Source: Chlamydomonas reinhardtii
Lineage: Eukaryota > Chlorophyta > Chlorophyceae > Chlamydomonadales > Chlamydomonadaceae
DNA length: 64,000 bases
Assembly: GCF_000002595.2 (NCBI RefSeq)
Contig: NC_057012.1
Location: forward strand, 3,173,910-3,237,909
Direction: 5' to 3'
This document shows positions 25,214-34,061 of this stretch, piece by piece; the stretch's first letter is position 1; each line of letters begins with the position of its first letter. Made by a program: the position numbers and the translations under genes. A model generated the notes under the pieces. That model saw only the letters and a program-made list of their open reading frames with translations. It was not told where the DNA came from and made no database searches.

Positions 25214-25856
25214 TTCGGCCTATTGCGAAAGGGCGGTCAGAAACTGGTTTTCAACAGCAGTGGCTCTTCTGCAGTTCAGTAAGACAGTCGTAAGCACGCG
25301 CTATGTAGGATCCGCCTAGTCTAGTAGCCCACTGCCGGATTCGGCACGTCCAATCGCGGAAGCGCCCATGCAACCTCGCAACAGAGACTGCCATGTCTAC
25401 TAGACACAGCCTCGTCGCCACATTCCGTTCCTGGGCTTATGCAACCCAGCTTTGGCCTTTTGGCGGCGGCACAAGGCAGCTGGCAGCAGTAGGGCTCTCT
25501 ACTGTCTACATCGCCCCGAGCCCAGTTCTCGGCCCTTGTCTCTTCCATGTACATTTTCAGTGCTGAGAAGGTGTCAGGTGTTGCTGTGCTGTGAAACAAG
25601 GCTGAGGGCGCTACACTTTGCATCGGAAGTCTGCCAGAAGCAACTCCGAAATCACCCCAGCCAGTGCTGAGACCTCAGAGTAAACCTAGTCAGTGGAAAT
25701 TGAACGTTTATGAGGCTGAAGTGACGTGTGCCTGTGTTGACCCAGGGGTCTGACTCAGAAGTCACCTAGAAGTCCGCGCCACCTCCGTGCACTTGTCTTG
25801 CCAGCCCGTTTAGCCCTCTGTGTGTTACCCCCGCGATGCCCCTTGTCCGCACGCAG
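25214..25856. other. Intergenic, divergent between histone deacetylase and unrecognised gene
   Basis: 643 nt with no supported exon. It must hold the deacetylase promoter and probably upstream exons or the promoter of the plus-strand gene that follows. Composition is closer to 50-55% GC. Confidence 0.4.
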
Positions 25857-26781
25857 GTATTGGCGGTTACCAGGGAAGGCGTCGTGCATCTGGATATCTC
25901 AGATCGCAGAGCACATTGCCAATCGGTTGCCAGAGAATGAGATCCCCATGACGCTGCCTGACGGAGCCACAACAACCCTGTCCTGCGAGCCCCGGCACAG
26001 GACCATCAACCCGTCCAAGTCGTGCCCTCAGAACGCCTACAGCAAAAGCTGGTGTGAGCCCGACAGCCTGGAGAACAATTCATGGGGGCCGCAAGCGTTT
26101 GAGCTGGCCGTGCAGTGCAACGTCGTGGCGCGCTGCAGGTGGCTGGTGTCGCACTCTTGCGGCTACGAGCCAGTCAAAGCATTGACGGTGGGTCTTGAAC
26201 CGGTACTTTTGTATGACGCTGACCCGTCGCAATATGCAGGGAACGGTGGGAACTGGGAAGCGTAGCACGGAAGTGCGCTGTACGCATGCAAGACCTCGAC
26301 CGATGCTTTTCGTCATCCTTTACCTGCTTCTACATCCGTGTTCGTACATCTGTCTCGCCGTGACCGCTGCTTGCGTGTCTTGTTCGGCCTCTGTGCATGG
26401 ATGCGTGGACAGGTCGCAGCGGACCACAGACACACGGCAGCCGCCGAGTACCTGGTCATGCACCTGCACGTGCACCTGCGACAGGGGGCCAAGGCGGCGG
26501 CGTGGAACAGCCACTCACCGCTAGCGTTGTGGCTGGTGGGGCGCTGCGAGCCACGACCCAGCGATACGGTGGGATTGCTGGTGGCAGCAGCCCGGGGCTG
26601 CATGCTGCAGGCGCTGGCGTGGTTGCTGGTGCGCGTGGAGGTCGGGAAGCTGGACCCCAATGTCAAGCAATTGCCAAGGCCAGCGGGACGCCGGATGAGG
26701 GTGCGAAGGCGGAGTGGCTGCAAGCCGAGCTTGCAACGGTGGCCTAAAGGTATTTCTGGAGGTGGTAGCCAAGGCGGCTGA
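25857..26781 (+). CDS. Unrecognised gene, 3' exons only (ankyrin-like helices, frame break)
   Basis: Two coding exons are supported: 25857-26187 (acceptor ACGCAG before it, donor GTGGGT after it) and 26413-26781; the phase across their junction agrees. The first encodes a Cys/Trp/Asn-rich segment (e.g. SKSWCEPDSLENNSWGP, RCRWLVSHSCGYEP). The second begins VAADHRHTAAAEYLVMHLH and GCMLQALAWLLVRVE, helical pairs reminiscent of ankyrin repeats, though no repeat family is certain. After LDPNV (about 26665) the natural C-terminus seems to continue in another frame, ending AEWLQAELATVA with a stop at 26746, while the annotated frame runs into Arg-rich sequence to 26781. This could be a frameshift in a decaying gene, or a sequencing error. 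5' exons were not found. Function unknown. Confidence 0.45.
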
Positions 26782-27299
26782 TGAGGCGGGGGGCAACATA
26801 CAGCCAGAAGTCATGTGTCTGAGAAGTGAGGGCTGAGTCATGCAGCGTGCACGTTAGTACGTATGACCGGAACACACGTAGGATGGAGCGACGTGAGTGA
26901 ATACCGTAGCTTTATTGCTGACACGCTTTGATGTCTCCTCGCAGGGTGCTCCTCACGTCCGGTTTGTTTTACACTTCAGGCCATTTCACTTTAAATTGCC
27001 GGCAGGTATCAGGCATACTGAACTTCAGATTACGCAGGTTGATTGACATCCGCAGTGAGTGAAGCGAGCGGTGCGTGCAGGGGTGCGTGGCTGAGACCAT
27101 GTTGATTTCTATTTGGTCGGGCTGCGGCAGAGTAAGGGAACGACAGGCGATAGGACCGAATGCAGGGTTCTTTGTGTTCTGATCCCCGCGTGTCCGCACT
27201 TGCTGGCGTATGTTTGATTTTCGGCACTGCGAGAGTGGTTGGCGGGCGTTTCAGAACTCGGCCACGTCGTTCGAACCGTGGCTGCAGCGGCAGGGGCTG

Positions 27300-27420
27300 G
27301 AGCCAGGGCAGGACCCTTGCCGGATTTCAAACCCGGCGCAATGCATGGGACGGCTGGGAGTTTGCCGGCTCCCTGCGCACGGACGGTGACGCTGCATGTG
27401 TGGCACTGCGCAAGAAGGCC
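27300..27420 (+). mobile_element. Possible relic of a Fanzor/TnpB-like element
   Basis: One frame reads WEFAGSLRTDGDAACVALRK. A 'f..s..TDG.s..v...k' block of this kind precedes the RuvC region in eukaryotic TnpB/Fanzor-type proteins. Another frame just before it reads DFKPGAMHG. No RuvC acidic residues or zinc ribbon can be read nearby, so at best this is a short remnant. The similarity is from memory of the family and may be chance. Confidence 0.25.
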
Positions 27421-27522
27421 ACTGCGGCTGGCGGCAGCGGGACGGACAGCAGCCAGTCGCGCGGGCGCGGGGGCAGCCGAGCGCGCGGGCGTGGCGGCAG
27501 GCGGGCACACTCTGAGCTACGA

Positions 27523-27625
27523 CGGGGCCCACGCTGGTCACCGTCTTCATTGCCGCTTCCTCCGCTGCTGTCCGTCCCGCGCTCGGCGGCAGCGGCAACG
27601 AAGACGGTGACCAGCGTGGGCCCCG
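27523..27625. repeat. Inverted repeat, ~35-nt arms
   Basis: Left arm about 27523-27557 starts CGGGGCCCACGCTGGTCACC; right arm about 27591-27625 is its reverse complement with a few mismatches (first 26 nt perfect). The central spacer is about 33 nt. Confidence 0.9.
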
Positions 27626-28009
27626 TGGCGGGCCGGGCCGGGCACCCGGGGACAACCCAGTGCCGGGCGTGGTCGCGGCTGGCGATCCGCTGGCTGTCTT
27701 TGACCACGTCGCCACGCACTGGCACGGCGAGGTGTGCCGGCAGCGTTGGCGCCGGGAGAGTCGGGCAAATCCTCTCCTCCCTAGGTCGTCCATAGGCGCG
27801 GAGTCTCCCAGACCGGCGTCATACCCGTGTGCCCTGCGCCGTCGTGGCGGTGATAGTCGTGGCGGCGGCGGTCGAGGGCCTGGCGGCGGTGACGGCGGCG
27901 GTGCAGGGTCTGGCAGCTGCTGCGGCGGCGCAGGACCGGACGGCAGCGGCGGCGGCGGCGCAGGGCCTGGGCCCAACAGTGACGGCGTGCATGTGCGTGG
28001 CAGAGGGGG

Positions 28010-28740
28010 CAGGCGGGCAGGCATGGAGGAGGAGAGCGCGGCGCTGCCCAAGACGCGGCGGCGGCGCGCAAGTTGAGGCCGGCCAGTGTCTGGTTAGGGT
28101 CTTTGCTGGCGAGCATAGCACAGCACAGTATGTGGTCGGCCGCAGCAGTGAGGAGTGTTGTGGCTAGAGGATTTCCTGCTGTGTGGTTGATTGCGGGATA
28201 TGCTAGTGCTTGACAGCGGGACTTGCTGGACGCATGGCTGGCCGTGCCTGTACGAACCGACCTCGGCTGATGTCCGGGAGATCAGGTAGACGCTTGCGGC
28301 CTCAGACTAGAGACATGGCGGGGGCGGGGGCGCAGCCCACTTTTCCCTTGCGAGTCCCTTTGAATGGGACCGCCATCTTTCTTGTCTTTTGGATGGCGGC
28401 GGCGCATGCTTGGTGGCGGTCTGGCGGATGCACGTGTGTTCGCGTGCGCGGTGTGGGTGGACAAGGCCGCAAGGAGGAGGAGAGTGTGGAGCTGCCCAGA
28501 AGTGGGTGCCGGCGCTCTGGCTGATAAGCCGGCCAGTGGTTAGTAAGACGTCCGCGGGAGAGCATGTTGTAGGCAGCAACATGAGTGGTAGGTGCGGCTG
28601 GTTATGCCGGCCGTGCTGTGATGTGTCTGTTGGAAATTTGGACCGACGGCGACGCCTAGTTGGCTGGGCGGCCTGTGCCTGCATAATGCAACCCGGCTAT
28701 GTCCGGAAGACGAGGTAGTTGCGTGTCAAGATACGCTGGG
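28010..28740 (+). repeat. Diverged tandem duplication (~430-nt period)
   Basis: 28021-28290 resembles 28462-28720 in the same order: a GGAGGAGGAGAG...GCTGCCCA block, GGCCGGCCAGTG.(T)GGTTAG, GGCCTGTGCCTG-like, then ATGTCCGG(G/A)AGA..AGGTAG at 28272 and 28700. In one frame the two copies end in similar peptides: MEEESAALPKTRRRRAS stop at 28076, and KEEESVELPRSGCRRSG stop at 28524. These may be paired C-termini of a decayed gene family. Confidence 0.65.
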
Positions 28741-29045
28741 GGCGGGCAGGTAGGTGCGGCTGGGCCGTGGGAGATAGCAAGGGTGGGCGGCAGAGTCCAC
28801 GCATGTGGCCATGTGGTCGGGTATAGTACTGTGACATCCGCAGTGATGATGTTGTGTTACAGGGTTGGAAGTGTGCGTCCCTGAACCTGTGACGAGACTA
28901 ACCGAGCCGCAAGGGCTCCTCGTCTCTCCTGTTTGGGTCATTGTGAGCTTCGTACACATGCAAGGCAGAATCTCTCAACCTCAGAAGCGTGTTACGCCTA
29001 CCCCAGATATCACTAAGGCAGCATGCTAGCCCGTTTTGATCCGCA

Positions 29046-29147
29046 TTATTCACGGTCTGTTGCATACTGCCACGTACCTTCTCTTATGTCAGCGTAAGCC
29101 TCACACTCAAGGAGTATGTGTCGTTCATCCTCGAGTGCCCGTATCGC
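29046..29147 (-). mobile_element. Relic of a non-LTR (LINE) reverse transcriptase C-terminus
   Basis: The minus strand reads ALEDERHILLECEAYADIRE before a stop. The pattern 'E...H.LLEC..Y..IR' is the zinc-binding tail that follows many LINE-type reverse transcriptases. Only about 30 residues remain and no polymerase motifs are visible upstream. Confidence 0.4.
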
Positions 29148-29177
29148 AGCAGTAACAGCGCTCTCATTTCTCGGCAG

Positions 29178-29211
29178 ATGCTGGTTCCCATTTGCAGATA
29201 GGAACCAGCAT
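29178..29211. repeat. Perfect 11-bp hairpin
   Basis: ATGCTGGTTCC, 12-nt loop, GGAACCAGCAT. Isolated; no gene or terminator context. Confidence 0.85.
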
Positions 29212-29909
29212 CCGCAGCGAACACTGCGTGCGCAAGGCACTAAGGCCATGTTGACATGTTGGCCGGCTGCGGGATGGGCGGCGGCCGCAGCGGCCACGCC
29301 GGCCCCCCTGGCTGGCATCGCACATCTTGCGCGTGTTCTCATGTGGGCTCTTAGCAGCACATTCAAGGTGCGGGTTTGGGCAGGGGCAGGTGGGCAGGCT
29401 TGGGCAGTTACACATTGTGTGCGCTGGGCCGCCACTGCTTAGGCAGATAGTTCTGTTGCACGGACACTGGCCCCGGAAATCCCTGATGATAAACCGCCCG
29501 CAGTTTAGACCTCCCCTGTTTGGAACAATGCCACATACACAGCCCGTATCGACCTAGCTTCCGTTCAAGCTTCGCAGTCACGTCCACGTCCCCAAGAGCA
29601 CATGGAATGTGCTGCCACTCCACTTAAGGGTACCCTCCCTCACCACTTGTCATCGACACGCACGCACCCACATTGCCAAATCATTATGCGCGCGCTACTG
29701 AAGTCACGTCTTAGGACGCAGTCCCAGTCATACTGTCACGGTCCTGAAAGGTCACCTCTACGTCGACGCCCACCTCGCTCACACCCACCTCCGCCCTTGC
29801 ACCTAATGCAACCCAGGCCCCAGGCTGCAACAAATATTTGTCCTGACCACTGGTATCCGCTACGCGCTACCCGTCCACAAACTCAGTTTCATGCACGTGA
29901 CCACACCGA

Positions 29910-31707
29910 TTACAGGATTGGTTCCCGTGCCGAGGCAGCAGTCGAGTATGCCGGCGCGGCGTATGCGCCTTGCTGCCCGTAGAAGGCTGCGCTGGCCGTC
30001 GCCGCGTTGTCATACGCCGGCGGCGGAGCGGCCGCGTAAGGGGGCGTGGTGGCGCCAGCAGCGCCGCCAGCAGGCATGGCGCTGTAGCCAGCGGCGTCGT
30101 ACGGCGCCTGGTAGCCCTGCACATACACACGGAGCACAGACGTTTGTGGCTTACGAGGAGCACTGTGTGCGGGCGCTTCATGGCTTGAACCTCCAAGGTA
30201 CAAGCCTGCCTCGAGAACCCCTCTCTACTCACACCGACAGCCCGCAGCACCCGTGCACGCGCACCTGCTCCTGGTCGTAGGCGTACTCGCTGGTGGGGTT
30301 GAACTCGGTGGTGGTCTGGTAGGCGTCGCTGGCCTGGTTGTACTGGTTGCTGTAGTACTGATTGTACTGGTCGCTGGTCATGTAGTCGTTTGGGTTGTAC
30401 TGCGTGGTGTACTGTGCGTCCCCCTCCATACCCTTGCCGTCGCTGGTGCCGGCGCCCACGGTGGCGCCCAGGCCGACTGCACCGCCCGCGCCGGCAGCAG
30501 TGAGGCCCAGGGCGGCAGGGTCCGCCATGGGCACGTACGGGTTGGTCATCTCGGTGTCTGCGGTTGGATGTATGAGCACTCAGTAATGCAGATGTAGTAG
30601 GAGTAAGAGGGCAGCCGGCAGGGGCGCAAGTGCAGCGGGTCGGCCCCGCCCTGCACTCACTGATGCCCAGGTGGTCCGTGATGGCGCCCTGAAGAATGAC
30701 CAGCACCAGGAAGAACAACATGAACATGACAAAGCAAATGAAGCAAAAGACCTCGGTGGCGATGTACAGCTCCGTGCTGTACTTGGTCCATGACGTGACT
30801 GCGGAAGGCATATGCAACGGATCACGTACTGGCAGCGAGGAAAGGCTGCAGAATAAACCTGACATGGTACATCATACCATTCCAGTTTGACCCACAAACT
30901 TCATGCATACTCCCATAACCGGGCACAGGCAACACTCACACCCTGTTAGGTTGTCCTCGACGGTGTTCTTGAAGCTGTCCATGATGAGGCCCACGAGCAG
31001 GCAGAAGAACGCCAGCGTGAAGCAGAAGGCCACCAGGAAGCCGTAACCAAATCCTGGCCCGCTCCGGTTGATCGACTTCCTGCAATGACAGCACACGATT
31101 AACTGGGGGTTAGATGCCATATGCGCCCGACTATATCTCATGGAGTCGTGAAGACCTTCGCCGGTTTCGTACACTCCCCACCCTTGCCGTTTCAGCCCCA
31201 CACCGCCAAGCACTCCCTAGATTGACCCCGCTTACTTGATCAGAATGCAGCAGCTGAACATGTTGAAGCCGAACACCAACAGAGCTCCCAGGAAGGTGGC
31301 CGCCAGCGGCGCACGCCACACCCGGTTCAAGACCAGAGACTGGATATCCAGGGCAGCCTCCCCGGACGCCGTGAGCAGCTTGAAGAAGGTCACCCCGGAT
31401 AGCAGATAGTAGAGAGTGGTGATAATCATGTTTGTCACCCAGCTCATCTGTGCAGTCAGAGGGAGAGGGGATACGTTGGAGGGCTCTGCCGAGCGTGGGT
31501 GGCCACCGCGATGCTGCCGATTCCCGTGTCACGCAAACGCCGTGACGCCCGATACTTCCTGTCTTACCCATAGAATGATCCGAAAGGCCTCCTTGCTGCA
31601 TCCACAACCTCGAGCCCTGCGTCCCAAGCAGCGGAAAAAGCAGTCAGATGAAGGCGTCCGACCGAGGGAAGTCGCTTGCCACTTGTCCTCACATGGTGGA
31701 GGCTCTT
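29910..31707 (-). CDS. Four-helix membrane protein with tyrosine/asparagine-rich tail (5' end unresolved)
   Basis: Exons: about 31568-31707 (5' limit unsure), 31236-31447, 30940-31079, 30661-30798, 30265-30557, 29910-30116; phases agree and the last five encode 329 aa. The first exon listed encodes a Cys/Arg-rich loop (DCFFRCLGRRARGCGCSKEA) running into FRIILW|MSWVTNM. Membrane helices: NMIITTLYYLLSGVTFF, TFLGALLVFGFNMFSCCILI, YGFLVAFCFTLAFFCLLVGL, and EVFCFICFVMFMLFFLVLVI. After the last helix come about 160 hydrophilic residues with many Tyr, Asn, Gln and Ala (for example DQYNQYYSNQYNQASDAYQT). The ATG at 31447 directly follows an AG acceptor and so is unlikely to be the start. The topology recalls tetraspan proteins such as SCAMP/MARVEL types, but I cannot name a family. 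Upstream exons and the promoter should be sought to about 32600. Confidence 0.7.
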
Positions 31708-32632
31708 GCTAGCTACTTCGAGCTAGCCTAGGTCAGGTGACTTATTTCTCCACAAAGCTCGTGCAGCTGGGAGAGAACAGTTCAGTCAAAGTAAGGACTG
31801 CAGAGGGCCTTGAACTTATAGTTCGCTAGCGTGTTGTTTATCGTCAAAATTGCAAGTACTAACTCAGGGCACCGAGAATCCTCAAATGCAAAGACAGTCA
31901 ACCAGAAACGAGCGGACCGCAATTGGGCGCATGGCGAGCGGGGACCGTCGCAACGCTGCGGCACGTCTGCGCATGCAATGCCTATCCAAAGCATAGAGCG
32001 GTGTGCTTATTCCGGAAACTCTTCTGTGGCAGCGTTTGACGGCACCACACCTCCCCCGCTTCCCACCTACCAGCCCAGGCCGCCTCAACCCACTCACCCT
32101 CAGCGTCGCGGTCGCCCGTACTCGTTCGCTAGCTTGTTTGTCCGTGCTCGTTCACTAGCTTGTTTTACATGTATAAGGCTATGAGATTTACAACTTTTAT
32201 CATATCCGATGTGCTGATCGCAACAGTATGGCCGGCTGTCAACCCGTCCTGCCTGGCTGCCTGCCCCTGATTCGCCTGGCGTCATTGCCTCCGCGCAAGC
32301 CAGCTCGCATGGCTCCTTGCCGAGGGGCACCGAAGTAGTACTCATCCCAGCGTTAACAACTCGTGGACTCATGGCCTTGGAGCAACTGACTGCCAACATG
32401 TCTTGTCACACATACAGATGCTCTTCTTAACACAACCTACTTGCGTCTTTCACATTTCGTTTCCTTCAAGCATCTTCGATAACAAACGTCAACAACGCAA
32501 TAAGTCTTGTGTATCTAGCGCATTACAGAGCACCTGGCAGCAATGGACGCCCCTCCAAGCACTTGCTACCAACCCAGCGGGTCCGCGCTTAACTGCGCAG
32601 CTCCACCGACCTCCAGCCTCTACCCATGGTCA
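31708..32632. other. Intergenic/5' region of membrane-protein gene and 3' UTR of GET1
   Basis: 925 nt, AT-richer than average. It may hide the missing 5' exons of the membrane-protein gene. A small direct repeat (CTCGTTC.CTAGCTTGTTT twice) lies at about 32119-32165. Nothing else can be supported. Confidence 0.4.
32523..32527 (-). terminator. Candidate poly(A) signal TGTAA (GET1)
   Basis: TTACA on the plus strand, TGTAA in GET1 sense, 106 nt after the stop codon: a normal chlorophyte distance. Confidence 0.5.
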
Positions 32633-33835
32633 CTACCCTTGCGTGCTAGCTGCCGCCGACGCCGCCGCGGCAGCTGCCGAGTACGGGCGGATGCGGCCGG
32701 CCGCGTCCGCCTCCCTCGTCAGCTGCTCTACATCTAGGGCCGCCACGCCAGTGCTGCCGGCGCTGGGCGTGGGGAACACCGCCCGCACCAGCGACTTGGT
32801 GGCGCTGTCCGCCACAAACAGCCAGGGTGTGAGCGTGATGACGCCAAACGGCGCCAGCTCGCTGCCGCGCGGGAAGGCCAACAGCCCTCCCAGAGGCGAC
32901 AGCAGGCTGCGCGGCGCCACCTGCGCCACCGGCGTGTCCCACAGCCACAGGCTGGCAGCGCCCACTGCCAGTAACTGCGGGGACCGCAGCAACAACAACC
33001 GGGGCGAGCATACACACCGCAGGTGAACAAAAGCAGACTGATTCGACACAGGTGACGCCGGAGATGGGCGGCATGCCGCGTGCCAAGCACGCATGCATAC
33101 AACCTGGCCGGCGGGCACTGCGTAGGCGCGGCTGGCCCTGGGTTCTGTTAATCAGCACAGCAGCGGCACTTGCAGCTGCGCTGTGAGGGTACAGCCGGTC
33201 CCTACCTTGACTGCATTTGCTAGCAGCACCATCCGGTCGCCCAGGCCGGGCACTGCGGGTGCGGCGGTGAGCTCCGCCAGCTCCTTGTCCTGCAGGCGGG
33301 TGCAGGCCAGCGCATTGGTTGGTTACGGGCGCCACTACATAAGACGCACACATACACGCACGCACACACAACCGAATGGTTCAGCACCCTGTGTACAGCA
33401 TCATACACCGCCACAGTGGTTGTGCGTGCTGCGCACCTTGGCATTGGCTAGGCGCTGGAACTTGGCACACTTGGCGTAGGTGGCGGGCGCGTTGAGCTTG
33501 GCGCTTTCCCGCCGCAGGTAACCTATCTCGGCATTCAGCCTGGCGCGACGGACGCCCGTGGTCGCGTTCTGCATTGTATTGTCGCAGATAAAGCGCGTAC
33601 CAGAGGTCTCAGCGCATGCCAATGTTCATCTTGGCTGCGTGTGGCGCTGTTGGCGTGCCAGGTGCGCTGCCTGCCCCAGCCACCCTGCCGCTCTGCCGTG
33701 CCCGCGCAGTCAAGCCGCGCACCTCACCTTATGTCGCCGCACCAGCCACACTACCCCATTGATAAGAAGCAGCGCGACAAGGCTGAAGACCGTGACCCAA
33801 GGCCCGAGCAGAACTGAATTCCCGCCAGGCTCCAT
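32633..33835 (-). CDS. GET1: GET1/WRB-like receptor for tail-anchored protein insertion
   Basis: ER membrane subunit that receives the GET3 ATPase carrying tail-anchored proteins (PF04420, CHD5-like). Exons: 33728-33835, 33437-33568, 33206-33289, 32633-32974; all phase 0, 221 aa. Seen: a lumenal N-terminus followed by a first membrane helix (VTVFSLVALLLINGVVWLV), the cytosolic coiled coil LNAEIGYLRRESAKLNAPAT with FAEYAK-like TYAKCAKFQRLANAK, then DKELAEL, and two further hydrophobic stretches (LLAVGAASLWLW; ELAPFGVITLTPWLFVADS), the latter matching the conserved third helix. The coiled coil is the GET3-binding part. About 50 extra residues at the C-terminus are Ala-rich and not conserved. 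Divergent from the Nudix gene, with only 226 nt between start codons. Confidence 0.87.
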
Positions 33836-34061
33836 AGCAAAAGGCGCCGCTGATATGGAACCTAATTATCTAATGAGTCAAAAGCGGTTGTGCTGATTGA
33901 TTGAGGCAATGTGCAGACGAAGCCAATGGCGCTTGGCCGCTTCGCGTGCAATTGCATCGCGCATGCCTGCATACATTTGTAAAAATGAAGACGGACACAA
34001 ACTTATAATTGTTAAGATGAACGTAGGATAACCCAAAGAGCGCAGAAATAGCGGGTTCGCC

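Larger units (their letters stand above)
26782..29909. other. Gene-poor region with decayed repeats
   Basis: About 3.1 kb without a supportable host gene. It contains a transposon-like relic (27300-27420), a long inverted repeat (27523-27625), a diverged tandem duplication with about 430-nt period (28010-28740), a short reverse-transcriptase tail relic (29046-29147) and a perfect small hairpin (29178-29211). 29580-29900 holds nothing I can name. Confidence 0.5.

Noticed and set aside
31236-31447. ATG at 31447 as the start of the membrane-protein gene
   Set aside because: It directly follows a good acceptor, and an in-phase upstream exon (…EAFRIILW) with a GTAAGA donor at 31567 is visible.
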